Shown: positions 9,989 to 19,936, counted from the stretch's first letter. The stretch is DNA of 64,000 nucleotides from Candidatus Thorarchaeota archaeon (GCA_003345595.1 PRDI01000099.1:1-64000), one strand, 5' to 3'. Numbers and translations: made by a program. Notes: generated by a model not told the origin, from the letters alone.

Positions 9989-10048
9989 GGTAATTCTTGA
10001 CCACGTAGATGTAAAGATTTATATATAAAGTTCGTGGTCTATGATACC
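9989..10048. promoter_or_regulatory. Divergent promoter with TATA palindrome inside an interrupted inverted repeat
   Basis: GACCACG (9999-10005) and CGTGGTC (10033-10039) are exact reverse complements flanking TTTATATATAAA (10018-10029); outer GGTA/TACC at 9989 and 10045. Confidence 0.6.
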
Positions 10049-10071
10049 AAGATTCGGTAAACATTTACCCG

Positions 10072-10854
10072 GTGATCTATGAAATGAAGAACAACGGAAT
10101 CTGTATTCGAACTGAGAAACTGAACAAGACTTTCGGGACGGTCCAAGCAGTGAGAGATCTGGACTTGGAGGTGTCGTCAGGAAGCCGCTTCGGCTTTCTA
10201 GGTCCCAACGGTGCAGGAAAGACAACAACTGTCCGCATGCTATCAGGACTGATGAAACCGACAAGTGGTGCTGCCACTGTCATTGGCTTTGACATCGAAA
10301 GGCAGAGGGATGACATCAAGTCCGTGACAGGCTTGCTCCCCGAGAGCCCGGGCCTATACTCCAAGCTCTCTGCAGTTGAGTTCTTGGAATTCATAGGGGC
10401 TCTGAAGGGCATGACTGGCGCAGTTTTGAACCGACGAATTGAGAAGCTGCTTTCGATGCTTGGGCTTGAGGGCAGACGAGATGACCTGCTTGAGTCCTAC
10501 TCATCAGGAATGAAGCAGAAAGTACTGATCGCTTCGACACTGCTGCACGAACCAAAGCTTGTCTTCCTTGACGAGCCGACTTCCCGTCTGGACCCGAGCG
10601 CTGCCGTTCTAGTCAAGGACATCATCCTGGTACTCGCAGAAGAAACCAGTACGACCTTCTTCATCTGCACACACCAGACCTCATTTGCGGAGGAGGTGTG
10701 TGACATGGTTGGAATACTCAATCAAGGCCAGCTTGTGACCACTGGTCCTCCTCATGCAATTGTCGAGTCCTCAGGAGCACACGACCTTGAGGATGCATAC
10801 CTGAAGATCGTTGGCGGCAAAGTCGATCGCGAGTCACTTCTCTCTTGGAGGTGA
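10072..10854 (+). CDS. ABC transporter ATP-binding protein
   Basis: Walker A GPNGAGKTTTVRML, signature SYSSGMKQKV, Walker B LVFLDEPTSRLDP. Confidence 0.95.
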   Translation: MIYEMKNNGICIRTEKLNKTFGTVQAVRDLDLEVSSGSRFGFLGPNGAGKTTTVRMLSGLMKPTSGAATVIGFDIERQRDDIKSVTGLLPESPGLYSKLSAVEFLEFIGALKGMTGAVLNRRIEKLLSMLGLEGRRDDLLESYSSGMKQKVLIASTLLHEPKLVFLDEPTSRLDPSAAVLVKDIILVLAEETSTTFFICTHQTSFAEEVCDMVGILNQGQLVTTGPPHAIVESSGAHDLEDAYLKIVGGKVDRESLLSWR

Positions 10855-12523
10855 AACTGTGGTCCATACATGGTACCACATAGCGAAGGCCGAGTACTTC
10901 GTTTTGACCAGCGGAATGAGGAAACACAGGGGCTCCCTAGCTGTGGCTCTGTTCCTTCTTGCGACCCTATGGGCAGTTGAGATCGCACCGGCAGTCATCA
11001 GTGCTGCCCTTGGTGCTCTCATCCCAATGTCGCAGCTCCGATTTCTACTGCTGATCATCTTCCCGGGAGTGATGCGTGCTGCCATGATGTTCCTGTGGAC
11101 CGCGCTCCTGCTCTTCCCGCTGTCGACAGCCCTCCAAGAAATCAAGGTTGGCCAATGGGAGCTATTCCTCTCACATAAGGTAAAGACGAGGGACATAATG
11201 ACTGGGACTTTCCTGGGCAAGATGCCACTGTACGGGCTACTGGTCCTTATCTTGTCCCCACTATTGATCTCGCCCTTCATGATGGCATTCGATGTGAGTT
11301 TCGCCGGCCAAGTACTAGTCTATGCGGTGATAGCACTCTTGACAATCACGACGATCTGGTTGTCGAACTTCATTACGGCTGTCGTGCAAGCCCGGCTTGG
11401 CGATTCCTCCCGAGGCAATGACATTGCCAAGGCTCTCTCCCTTATAGTGGCCATGGTTGTCATCATACCAATGTACGGGATGATGTTCTTCATGCAGACT
11501 CTATCTCAGATTCTTGGCATGAATCTGTTCCTGTTGATGCCCTTTGCTTGGACAGCAGATTTGGTCAGCTGGCTCACGATTGGCTTCAATGGCATTGGAC
11601 TGACTGAGTTGCAGATAGCGGCTTTCACGGGTGTGCTTCAGCTCAACATGTTAACGAACGCATTGTTGATGGGTGCCTTCGGGGTTCTGATTCTCATTGT
11701 CGGACTGACATTGGCGGACCGTGTGTTCACTATAAACGTTGGAGCTCGTACCGAGAAGGTCACGACAGTGGGTCGCGAGAACCTGCTGCTGCGTGGCATT
11801 CGTGCTATGGTCCGTGGACCTACGGGTGCTCTCATCGTTGTCAGTCTCAAGGACTTCGGCAGGAAAGCTCAGAATCTCTCCAAGGTGTTCTATGGATCAG
11901 TTCTAGCTCTAGTGATGCCGATAATGATGCGACAGGTGATGGAAGTGGAAGGCTCAACTCTCGAATTCGTCGGAATCCTGGCAGAGTTTGGCATGATGAT
12001 CGCGATTCTTGGTGTCATTCCCTTCGCCGGGAGCGGCTTCTTAGAGAGCAAGGACCAGCTATGGATGATTCAGAGTGCGGCAAAGGGCGCGTCGCATTTC
12101 ATGATGGCGCGACTGGCGTCAGCTCTGCTGATTGCACTCCCTACAGTCATTGTTCCTCTGGCTGCGGTGGTATACATCTTCGGACTGACTGTAACGGAGT
12201 CGATTCAGCTACTCATCTTTGCATGGGCAATTGTATCCGGGGCGGTGATGGTGAGCATTGGTGTCACAGCACGAAACCCGAACTATGAAGATACCAAATC
12301 ATCTGCTCACCAAGCAGTCATGATAGTCGCAACGATGTTGGTGATGCTCAGTATCCTGGCACCTATGTTCCTAGACATAATCTGCTTAGTGGCAGGCATC
12401 GACCTGTTCCAGCACGTCGGGCTAGAAGCACTCATGATGGTCGGCAGTCCTACAATCGTGTTCTTCGTCGGTCTTCTGATGATGCGTCTTGGGATCGGGA
12501 GTCTGTCGAAGCCTCAAACGTGA
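10811..12523 (+). CDS. ABC transporter permease (many TM segments); true start may be near 10850
   Basis: Highly hydrophobic 570-aa ORF directly after and overlapping the ATPase. Confidence 0.8.
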   Translation: MAAKSIASHFSLGGETVVHTWYHIAKAEYFVLTSGMRKHRGSLAVALFLLATLWAVEIAPAVISAALGALIPMSQLRFLLLIIFPGVMRAAMMFLWTALLLFPLSTALQEIKVGQWELFLSHKVKTRDIMTGTFLGKMPLYGLLVLILSPLLISPFMMAFDVSFAGQVLVYAVIALLTITTIWLSNFITAVVQARLGDSSRGNDIAKALSLIVAMVVIIPMYGMMFFMQTLSQILGMNLFLLMPFAWTADLVSWLTIGFNGIGLTELQIAAFTGVLQLNMLTNALLMGAFGVLILIVGLTLADRVFTINVGARTEKVTTVGRENLLLRGIRAMVRGPTGALIVVSLKDFGRKAQNLSKVFYGSVLALVMPIMMRQVMEVEGSTLEFVGILAEFGMMIAILGVIPFAGSGFLESKDQLWMIQSAAKGASHFMMARLASALLIALPTVIVPLAAVVYIFGLTVTESIQLLIFAWAIVSGAVMVSIGVTARNPNYEDTKSSAHQAVMIVATMLVMLSILAPMFLDIICLVAGIDLFQHVGLEALMMVGSPTIVFFVGLLMMRLGIGSLSKPQT

Positions 12524-12593
12524 AGGATGGCGAATTCGCCACCAAACGTCTAAGAGCGGCCAGGGGTACTCTACTGGTTGGGATATGCCAACA

Positions 12594-13355
12594 TCACTGC
12601 CGGGCGCGCACGACTAGGTCCCTGGCCGTCAGTCTCTCGAAGGGGGACTCTTGGTAATCGGAGAAGAAGTCTACAGAACGGAATCTGGCCGCGAGGACCG
12701 TACTCTTGATTGCCTCAGGATTGAGGTTCAGGACTCTCTGCGTAGAGGTTGCCGCTGACCACTGAGACCCGATCTTTGTGAAGGCAGAAATCACAAGCGA
12801 GGACGCCGTCCCGTCGGCCGAGTGTTCGAAGAATCTTGTGAAGACGGTTTCTTCTCCATTGGGCATTGTTCCTGCCTTAGTCGGGAAGAATCTAAAACCC
12901 GACTTACGAATCTCCTCGAAGTTGAGCACTTGAAAAACGAAGCTTCCTGCTGGAGCAAGCTTGAGGTAGACCGACGCGATTACTTGTCGAACATCCTCAA
13001 AGGTTGGTAGTAATGCAAGTGAGTTGCCCAAGCAGATGACCAAGTCGAGCTTGTGCTTCACCGCCTTCTCAACATCCCTCATGTCTGCCACCAGAAACTC
13101 TGCATTGACCCCTTCCTTCTCTGCAAGAGCTCGAGCTGCACTGATCATGCCTATGCTGCTGTCAAGGCCTATGACGTCTGCTCCTTTTTGTGCCAGAGCT
13201 ACTGCGTGTCTTCCGCTACCACACGCCATATCTAGTACCCTGGGGCGTTTCGACATAGGCAGGCATTTCAACAGGAAAGGCATTTCCTTACCCAGTCGGG
13301 CTGCCCAGTCGATTGAGCTGTCGTATGCGATGGAAACCTCGTCGAATGAGCTCAT
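12594..13355 (-). CDS. Class I SAM-dependent methyltransferase
   Basis: RVLDMACGSGRHAVALAQKGADVIGLDSS motif I/II. Confidence 0.88.
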   Translation of the reverse strand: MSSFDEVSIAYDSSIDWAARLGKEMPFLLKCLPMSKRPRVLDMACGSGRHAVALAQKGADVIGLDSSIGMISAARALAEKEGVNAEFLVADMRDVEKAVKHKLDLVICLGNSLALLPTFEDVRQVIASVYLKLAPAGSFVFQVLNFEEIRKSGFRFFPTKAGTMPNGEETVFTRFFEHSADGTASSLVISAFTKIGSQWSAATSTQRVLNLNPEAIKSTVLAARFRSVDFFSDYQESPFERLTARDLVVRARQ

Positions 13356-14182
13356 GCTTTGTCGCTGTCTCCACTATCTCCCGTCAGGTGAATCTCTTCA
13401 GGCGCAAAGAGAACCCTTCCTTCCATTCCGCCCGCGATGGTAACAGCTTGACCGCTGATATGCCCTGATAGAACGTCAGAAGACAGGAACAGGATGGCAT
13501 TGGCGATATCTGCAGGCACTGCTGTCTTTCGCATTGGAATAGTCTGGAGTATCCTCTTGACCTTCTTGCTGTCCTTCAGGGTATCCTCAGACATAGGTGT
13601 CAACGTCCATCCCGGGTTGACAAGGTTCACCCGTCCTTTCGGCGCGAGATGCACTATCTCGTTCTTTAGACTCATCAACAGCCCATACATTGCAGCCTTG
13701 GAAGTTGAGTAGTCACAGAACCATGCTTCTCCAAACAGTCCTGCCGTCGAGCCTACAAGAATCAAGGACGCACACTCACTTCTGAAGCGCCCGAGGTTCT
13801 GGAAGAAGTACTTGGCAGACAGAAAAGTACCTGTGAGATTGACGGCAAGAGTGTTTTCCCATTGCTTGAGATCCATCTGATTAATGGGAGCCCTTTCCGG
13901 GTTTGCTATGCCTGCATTCGCGACGAGGACGTCGACCCTGCCGAAAGCCGTATTGGCTTGCTCAAAGAGTGACTTGACCTCGGTTTCATTCCGGATGTCA
14001 GCTCCAACCATTATCGCCTGTTTGGGCCAGTCATGTATGATGCGTTTCAGCTCAGTGGTTGAGCGATGATATGCAGCGGTCACCCGTGAGCCTTCGCTCA
14101 GAAACAGTCTGGCGAGCTCAATGCCAATTCCTCCGCTTGCTCCTGTAATCAGCACATGCTTGTTCTTCAGACCCGTTTCCAT
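13352..14182 (-). CDS. Short-chain dehydrogenase/reductase (SDR)
   Basis: ITGASGGIGIELARLF, NAGIANP and YSTSKAAMYGL motifs. Confidence 0.92.
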   Translation of the reverse strand: METGLKNKHVLITGASGGIGIELARLFLSEGSRVTAAYHRSTTELKRIIHDWPKQAIMVGADIRNETEVKSLFEQANTAFGRVDVLVANAGIANPERAPINQMDLKQWENTLAVNLTGTFLSAKYFFQNLGRFRSECASLILVGSTAGLFGEAWFCDYSTSKAAMYGLLMSLKNEIVHLAPKGRVNLVNPGWTLTPMSEDTLKDSKKVKRILQTIPMRKTAVPADIANAILFLSSDVLSGHISGQAVTIAGGMEGRVLFAPEEIHLTGDSGDSDKA

Positions 14183-14352
14183 TGAGTTCTGCCACCACCA
14201 GTCGGTATGTTTCCATGAATTCTGAAACGCCTTTGAAGCATTCGCAGGATCTATCTCGGTTTCAGTTGAGGAGCGCGGTCAGATGCCAAGTCCAAGATTC
14301 GTAGTTGCAGCTTGACATGACCATGAGCGAGATGAAGTGACAGTCGCTGGTC

Positions 14353-14832
14353 CTAGCGTCCCTTCCACAGAATCGTATGGTAGCGATCCACCAAGACCTC
14401 TGGCCAGTTGCCTATTGACCTTAGCATTAGGTCCGCTGTCAGTGAAACGTCGGAATCAACTTGCAGGTCCTGAAGCTGAGGGCAGTGAAAGAGAGGAGAA
14501 ACGTCGATTCGCTTGAGCAGGTTGTTCTTGAGCACAATCTCCTGTAGGTCGCGACACTCGCTCAGGGGGGTTAAGTCGATTTCTTCCAGAAGATTGTGGT
14601 TGAGTTTCAGCCCCTTCAGGCGAACGCATTTGGCCAGTGGAGTGAGGTCTATCTCTGACAGACGGTTATACCGCAGGTTTAGGTACTCTAGGTCTGAGCA
14701 CCATATCAGAGGTAGCAAATCAACCGAAGCAGCATCGCGCAGGTCCAAGCTGACACTTGTTTCATCAGTCCGGAAGACTTCACATTCCTCGGTGCCTACA
14801 GTGGTTGAATACCTGATGAAGACCTCTGTCAT
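14353..14832 (-). CDS. Leucine-rich-repeat protein
   Basis: About 22-aa repeats LEYLNLRYNRLSEIDLTPLAKC / LKGLKLNHNLLEEIDLTPLSEC / LQEIVLKNNLLKRIDVSPLFHC. Confidence 0.85.
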   Translation of the reverse strand: MTEVFIRYSTTVGTEECEVFRTDETSVSLDLRDAASVDLLPLIWCSDLEYLNLRYNRLSEIDLTPLAKCVRLKGLKLNHNLLEEIDLTPLSECRDLQEIVLKNNLLKRIDVSPLFHCPQLQDLQVDSDVSLTADLMLRSIGNWPEVLVDRYHTILWKGR

Positions 14833-14939
14833 AGCGGAGCCCTCCGCCCAAGACTTTGGCTCTGACGACCAGTCTGCTGACTCATGAAGAGCAACCTACA
14901 TCTTCAAGAACCAGCACTTAAGGACTCCTCATCGGTTCC

Positions 14940-15932
14940 ATGTCCGAGGCAAAAACGATATCATCCGCCTTGACGTACTTGGGGACCAGACGGCTTGAGA
15001 AGAAGGAGAGCGGCCGAATGAGAAACAGAATGAGAAGTCCGGTCTATTGTGTTGCCTCCCCTCGTCTGTCCACGTTCTCGATAGTCGCAAGAGACGCTGA
15101 CAACGGTGATCTAGGTGTCGTAGTCCAGTCCAAGTTCCCTGCAGTCGGAGCTATAGTGCCCTCGGCAGCAGCCGGGATAGGCGCGATTGCGAGTCAGGCC
15201 TGGGCCAACTCATCGTATGGCCGTAGAGGTCTTGCACTGATGAAGAAGGGCCTAACGGCGACACAGACACTCAAGGGTCTTCTCAAGTCTGACAAGATGG
15301 CAGAGCATCGCCAAGTCGGCATTGTGGACTCCAAGGGTCGCGCTGCTGCACACACGGGCAGCGAGTGTATGGAGTGGGCAGGGCACATGGTTGGCAAGGG
15401 CTACAGTTGTCAGGGTAACATTCTAGCAGGCGAGTCTGTCGTAACAAGTATGGCTGAGGTCTTCGAACAGACCGAAGGTGATCTCATAGATAGACTGTTT
15501 GCAGGCTTGAAAGCTGGGCAAGCTGAGGGTGGCGACAGACGAGGAATGCAGTCTGCCGCGATACTGGTTGTCAGAGACAAAGGTGGATACGGCGGAGGAA
15601 ATGACAGATATGTCGATGTTAGAGTCGATGATAATCCACGTCCCATCGAGGAATTGGAGCGCATTTTCAAGATATACGAACTGTGCTTACTCAGCAGAGA
15701 ACCCTCAACCCGACTTGTCAGACTTGAGGGCGATGTTGCTCAGAAGGTCCAACAAGCTCTAGTCGCTCTGGATTACTTGACTGCCGTCGAGAAATCGGGG
15801 TTCCCACCCGAGGCCGCAGACGCTCTCCAGAAGTACATCAATGTCAGCAACTTTGAGAACAAGCTGCGCAGCGATGGAACTATCTGGCGAAGCGTCTTGG
15901 AGTATCTCTTAAATGAAGCAGGTCTGAGCTGA
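14940..15932 (+). CDS. DUF1028 family protein (Ntn-hydrolase-like); start may be 15018
   Basis: FSIVARDADNGDLGVVVQSKFPAVGAIVPSAAAGIGAIASQAWANSSYG is the DUF1028 N-terminal signature. Confidence 0.88.
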   Translation: MSEAKTISSALTYLGTRRLEKKESGRMRNRMRSPVYCVASPRLSTFSIVARDADNGDLGVVVQSKFPAVGAIVPSAAAGIGAIASQAWANSSYGRRGLALMKKGLTATQTLKGLLKSDKMAEHRQVGIVDSKGRAAAHTGSECMEWAGHMVGKGYSCQGNILAGESVVTSMAEVFEQTEGDLIDRLFAGLKAGQAEGGDRRGMQSAAILVVRDKGGYGGGNDRYVDVRVDDNPRPIEELERIFKIYELCLLSREPSTRLVRLEGDVAQKVQQALVALDYLTAVEKSGFPPEAADALQKYINVSNFENKLRSDGTIWRSVLEYLLNEAGLS

Positions 15933-15963
15933 GCTACTCTGCATTTCATCTAGGTACAAAGAA

Positions 15964-16788
15964 CTACGAGTACAGCCGGTTTTCTCCTCTGATCAGCTCC
16001 AGTCCTCTCTGAAGGACGTACAGTTTCTTGTACTGACCTGTCTGTTTGGCCTCGGCCATCTCATCGACGAGAGTCTGCTCCACGTAGTGGCTCATGTCTT
16101 TCATCAAAGAGTCCTGTATCAGCTGGATTCTCTCAGGCCCCTTATGGCTTTCCAGCAGCTCCACAAACAGGGCATTCTTGATCTTCTCAATGACCAGAAG
16201 AGGATCCATCTCCTCATGACTTGTGAACCATCTCAGTCTGCGCTGTAGGCGCATCTCATCAAGTGGCCTCGGCCTACTCCTTCTTGCTCCGAGCTCCTGA
16301 TCTGCTACTATAACGACCACTGTATCCACATCGATATTAGCAAGATTAGGGCAAAAGAATAGGGGTGAGGCATCGATGCTGCGCAGCGGATTCACAATCA
16401 GTGACAGTCTGCGAAGTTCTTTGCATGTTATGAGTGGCCATAGGTCGACCTCTTCCAACAAGTTGTGCGACAGATCAAGAGTCTGGAGGTTGCCCAAACG
16501 TCCGACTGGCGAGAGGTCCACTGAGACGATTCGCTTGGACGACAGATCGATGACCTTAGTGTCAGGACTCAAACTTGAGCTAGTGTCAGCGCCATCTCTC
16601 GTTACATATCTGATGACGGAATCAGCCACGGATGAGCCTCCCGGAGTTGTGTCATGGCTGCTGATGATGGCACTCGAACTAGATTCTAACCTCCTAATAA
16701 CTAGTATCGATGATGGTCTGCAAGCCTTCAAATGGTCCTGCGTTAGAACGCTGTCACTTATCTGAACGAGTAACGCTCTTCTCGCCAA
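15964..16788 (-). CDS. Leucine-rich-repeat protein with C-terminal helical region; start may be downstream
   Basis: LQTLDLSHNLLEEVDLWPLITCKELRRLSLIVNPLRSIDASPLFFC, same repeat type as the 14353 gene. Confidence 0.8.
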   Translation of the reverse strand: MARRALLVQISDSVLTQDHLKACRPSSILVIRRLESSSSAIISSHDTTPGGSSVADSVIRYVTRDGADTSSSLSPDTKVIDLSSKRIVSVDLSPVGRLGNLQTLDLSHNLLEEVDLWPLITCKELRRLSLIVNPLRSIDASPLFFCPNLANIDVDTVVVIVADQELGARRSRPRPLDEMRLQRRLRWFTSHEEMDPLLVIEKIKNALFVELLESHKGPERIQLIQDSLMKDMSHYVEQTLVDEMAEAKQTGQYKKLYVLQRGLELIRGENRLYS

Positions 16789-17492
16789 GGGTCCGCTTCA
16801 TTGTGATAGCCTCTGACCTCCCAGTACCCGGGCTCGTCTGACTCGACGAACTTCAGCCCGACCAACCACTTGACGGACTTGTAGGCATAGATTGAGCTTA
16901 TGACGCTCCGAAGCGGGCCTCCGTGCTTTGGCTCCAGTTCCTTACCTCCCCACCTGTAGGCGAGGATTGTATCATCCCTCAGAAAGGCGTCGATTGGCGT
17001 GTTGCTGGTGTATCCTGAGTCAGCAATCATGACGACATGTCTCGCAGTAGGCCTAATCTTGGCCGCTTCACAGATGGTTCGCCCCAAGACGCCTTCCCAT
17101 TCATTGTCCAACCTGCTCCAACCAGTCACACAATGGAAGTCAGCAACCAGCTTGCATGAGGGCATGGCCAAGAACTGGTCCCAAGTCAACTCGAGGGGAC
17201 TATCGACTTCACCTGTGACTCGGAAGCGCCACTTCTGGCGATCAAACTTCATCGGCCGCTCAACGTTAAGAACCGGGAAGCCATCAGTCTTGTGCTGTCC
17301 AGGTGGGATTCTTTCTCTCTTCATCACAACCACATGCTGCTGATTTCCGGCTAATTTCAACCTGTTGAAGGGCTCCTTGTCAAGCAAAGTTGTATCGGAT
17401 GGGCTAAAAGGTGGAATTCCGAAGTCGATGGTGTGCCCATCGAGTCTGACTTCCGCAGGAAATGGATAATCTCCGACAGCCACAGAGGACAT
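16758..17492 (-). CDS. Sulfite-oxidase/YedY-like molybdopterin-dependent oxidoreductase, no evident export signal
   Basis: WDQFLAMPSCKLVADFHCVTGWSRLDNEWEGV (Mo-ligand Cys context) and HGGPLRSVISSIYAYKSVKWLVGLKFV. Confidence 0.88.
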   Translation of the reverse strand: MSSVAVGDYPFPAEVRLDGHTIDFGIPPFSPSDTTLLDKEPFNRLKLAGNQQHVVVMKRERIPPGQHKTDGFPVLNVERPMKFDRQKWRFRVTGEVDSPLELTWDQFLAMPSCKLVADFHCVTGWSRLDNEWEGVLGRTICEAAKIRPTARHVVMIADSGYTSNTPIDAFLRDDTILAYRWGGKELEPKHGGPLRSVISSIYAYKSVKWLVGLKFVESDEPGYWEVRGYHNEADPWREERYSFR

Positions 17493-17505
17493 TCAGTCTG
17501 GGAAG

Positions 17506-17777
17506 TGAAGGGTGGCGACAAGGGCACAATCCACGGGACGAGGGTCGGAGTCCACATGAAGTCATGTATTGCCTGCATGAAGTGCTTGACTGCGTGCCCC
17601 ACGAGTGTCTTTGCGGAGTGGGAAGATGAATCCAACCGCCAAGTCGTGGACCCTGCGCGCGAGTTCGACTGCATAGAGTGTCTGATATGCGAACTCGTTT
17701 GCCCCACGCATGCGATTCACGTCGAAAGGGAACATGGCTCGGAGGCCACTCTGGACTCATTGCTGCAGGGCCGCTGA
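17506..17777 (+). CDS. 2x[4Fe-4S] ferredoxin; listed start 17433, GTG at 17506 possible
   Basis: CIACMKCLTACP and CIECLICELVCP motifs; the 5' part of the longer ORF overlaps the divergent gene. Confidence 0.78.
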
Positions 17778-17917
17778 TGGCAGATGACATCATTGACCTG
17801 AAACTGGGACTCACCAGTATGATTGGACATTATGTATTTGTTCGTGAGGTCCGGCACTGGGAAACCCTAGAGTCTTTATTGCACGGTGTACAGTCAGATT
17901 GCTGTGGCGGCAGTGTT

Positions 17918-19180
17918 ATGTTCGAAGTACTGTTGACAGATAGTGAGAAGAGAATTCGCGATGAGGTGCGTGCCTTTGTCCGAGACAAGGTCGACAGGTC
18001 TTTGATTCTGAGCATGGACTCTCGCGAGAAAGAGTATCCATACGAGTTCGTGAAGGCCCTAGGGCAAGCAAACCTGATCGGGTTGCGTTTTCCTAAGAAG
18101 TATGGCGGTCGAGGTCTTGGATGGGTTTCCGAGATGGCGGCGATAGAGGAAGTTGGCGTCCTTGGTATTGCCCTCGGATGCGCCTACTCGTTACCAAGCA
18201 TAATCGGTGAGGGAATCAACAAGTTTGGGACTGAGGAGCAAAAGCGCAATTACCTGCTTCCTACACTGCGTGGCGAGAAGATATGTGGAGAGGGCTTGAC
18301 CGAGCCACGTGGTGGTTCTGACTTCTTTGGCACCAACACGGTCGCTGTCAAACGAGGGGAGAGGTTCGTGATCAACGGGGAAAAGCGTTTCGTGGCCGGG
18401 GGTGTTGGTGCGGACTACTTTCTGATATATGCGAAGACTGAATTCACTGGTCCGCCTCACAAGTCGTTGAGTGCCTTCTTGGTGAATCGCGATTCAGGAG
18501 TGAAAGTCGAAGAGGAGTACGAACTCATGGGATGCCGTGGAATGGGTGCAGCGAGAATAGTGCTAAACAACATTGAGGTTTCCGAAACAGATCTCGTTGG
18601 GGGCCCGAACGCAGGGAATGATGTGTTCAATGCAATGATGGTCCCCGAACGTCTGACTTCAGCAGCGGGGGCAATAGGAATGGGTCGAGCGGCGCTCGAG
18701 ATAGCGGTGAGATACTCTGACAAGAGGGAAGCGTTCGGCCAGAAGATAAGCCGCTTTGAAGGTGTGAGCTTCAAGGTGGCTGACTGTGCCACTCAGCTGG
18801 ACGCAGCCAGGGGACTTGTCTATCATGCGGCCAAGAAGGCAGACACAGGTGCCTGGTGCCGCAAGGAGGTATCTCAGGCAAAGGTGTTTGCAACCGAGGC
18901 AGGTTTTCAAGCCATCCACGAGTCGATGCAGATGCTCGGAGGGATTGGCTACACAAACGTGTACCCTATCGAGAGGCTGTTTCGTGACTCTCGGTTAGGA
19001 ATCACTTGGACGGGCAGCAATGAGGTTCAGCGCCTAATCATCCAGAATGAAGTGTACAAAGAGATTCTGTCCGAGGAACGAGGTCTCAAACGCGACGTTG
19101 AGTTAGACACTCCGGGTGCACACAAGACGGCTGAGAAGGTCTTCAGCGAACCCGCAGACAAGTACCTGAAATCATCTTAG
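17918..19180 (+). CDS. Acyl-CoA dehydrogenase
   Basis: GEGLTEPRGGSDFFG, YSDKREAFGQKISRFEG and MQMLGGIGYTNVYPIERLFRDSR; ATG at 17918 preferred over listed 17678. Confidence 0.92.
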   Translation: MFEVLLTDSEKRIRDEVRAFVRDKVDRSLILSMDSREKEYPYEFVKALGQANLIGLRFPKKYGGRGLGWVSEMAAIEEVGVLGIALGCAYSLPSIIGEGINKFGTEEQKRNYLLPTLRGEKICGEGLTEPRGGSDFFGTNTVAVKRGERFVINGEKRFVAGGVGADYFLIYAKTEFTGPPHKSLSAFLVNRDSGVKVEEEYELMGCRGMGAARIVLNNIEVSETDLVGGPNAGNDVFNAMMVPERLTSAAGAIGMGRAALEIAVRYSDKREAFGQKISRFEGVSFKVADCATQLDAARGLVYHAAKKADTGAWCRKEVSQAKVFATEAGFQAIHESMQMLGGIGYTNVYPIERLFRDSRLGITWTGSNEVQRLIIQNEVYKEILSEERGLKRDVELDTPGAHKTAEKVFSEPADKYLKSS

Positions 19181-19302
19181 TTTCACGTGCTAGCCAAGAG
19201 TTTCCATCCGATTCATGTGCCCACAGCATCAACTTCATAAGGTCCTCTGGTTAAATATAGTTAAGACTGTGGAATCAGTCTAAGCCAATAGGTGTGAGAA
19301 GA

Positions 19303-19470
19303 ATGGCAAAGCTCGTATGTCAGAAATGTGGCCAAGAAGTAGCCGTACCGATTCATTGTGGAAAGGAGATGCATCAGGAGGGTCATGAGCTCGTATGCTG
19401 GATGGGGCCCGAGTGTGGGCATCAAGCGATCCCAAGACATCACGGTGTTCCGATGGTCTACAAGTCATGA
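19303..19470 (+). CDS. Small Cys/His-rich putative metal-binding protein (55 aa)
   Basis: MAKLVCQKCGQEVAVPIHCGKEMHQEGHELVCWMGPECGHQAIPRHHGVPMVYKS, below the ORF-track cutoff; TATA-like ttaaatata upstream at about 19251-19259. Confidence 0.65.
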   Translation: MAKLVCQKCGQEVAVPIHCGKEMHQEGHELVCWMGPECGHQAIPRHHGVPMVYKS

Positions 19471-19564
19471 ATGCTGACTTGTGAAACCATCCTCCCCCTA
19501 GATGTGACAGACCAAAACGCAAAGGGTTATCTCTTGGCGTGGTGGTGCTTCGGCAGGCGGTCCC

Positions 19565-19936
19565 ATGCTGTCCCAGGTGACGTCTGAGCTTTTCTTGATA
19601 CTATATGGCGTTCCTGCCCTCTTAATAGGACTCTTAGCTGGTTATAGTTTCGGGGGTCATAAGAGTCTCACACGGGCCGAGCGGCTTGGCTTTGGTCTTG
19701 TCATCTGTGTATTGAGCGGTCTAGTGATGACATTCCTTCTGGCTCCCTTTGCGCCTGTAGCCATGCCCAATGTCCTTGTGCAAGTGCTCTCCTTTTCTTT
19801 TGGCTACGTATTCGGGGCGTTTAACAACTGGGCCCCCATTGAGTCCCGAGCGCCAAAGCGCCATGTCGTCTTCGAACCCGAAGATGATGATGAGTTCGAC
19901 AAAGAGGTCGACAAGGCTCTCGGATCCAATCGTTGA
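19565..19936 (+). CDS. Small predicted membrane protein
   Basis: 123 aa with 3-4 hydrophobic segments and an acidic C-terminus. Confidence 0.6.
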   Translation: MLSQVTSELFLILYGVPALLIGLLAGYSFGGHKSLTRAERLGFGLVICVLSGLVMTFLLAPFAPVAMPNVLVQVLSFSFGYVFGAFNNWAPIESRAPKRHVVFEPEDDDEFDKEVDKALGSNR

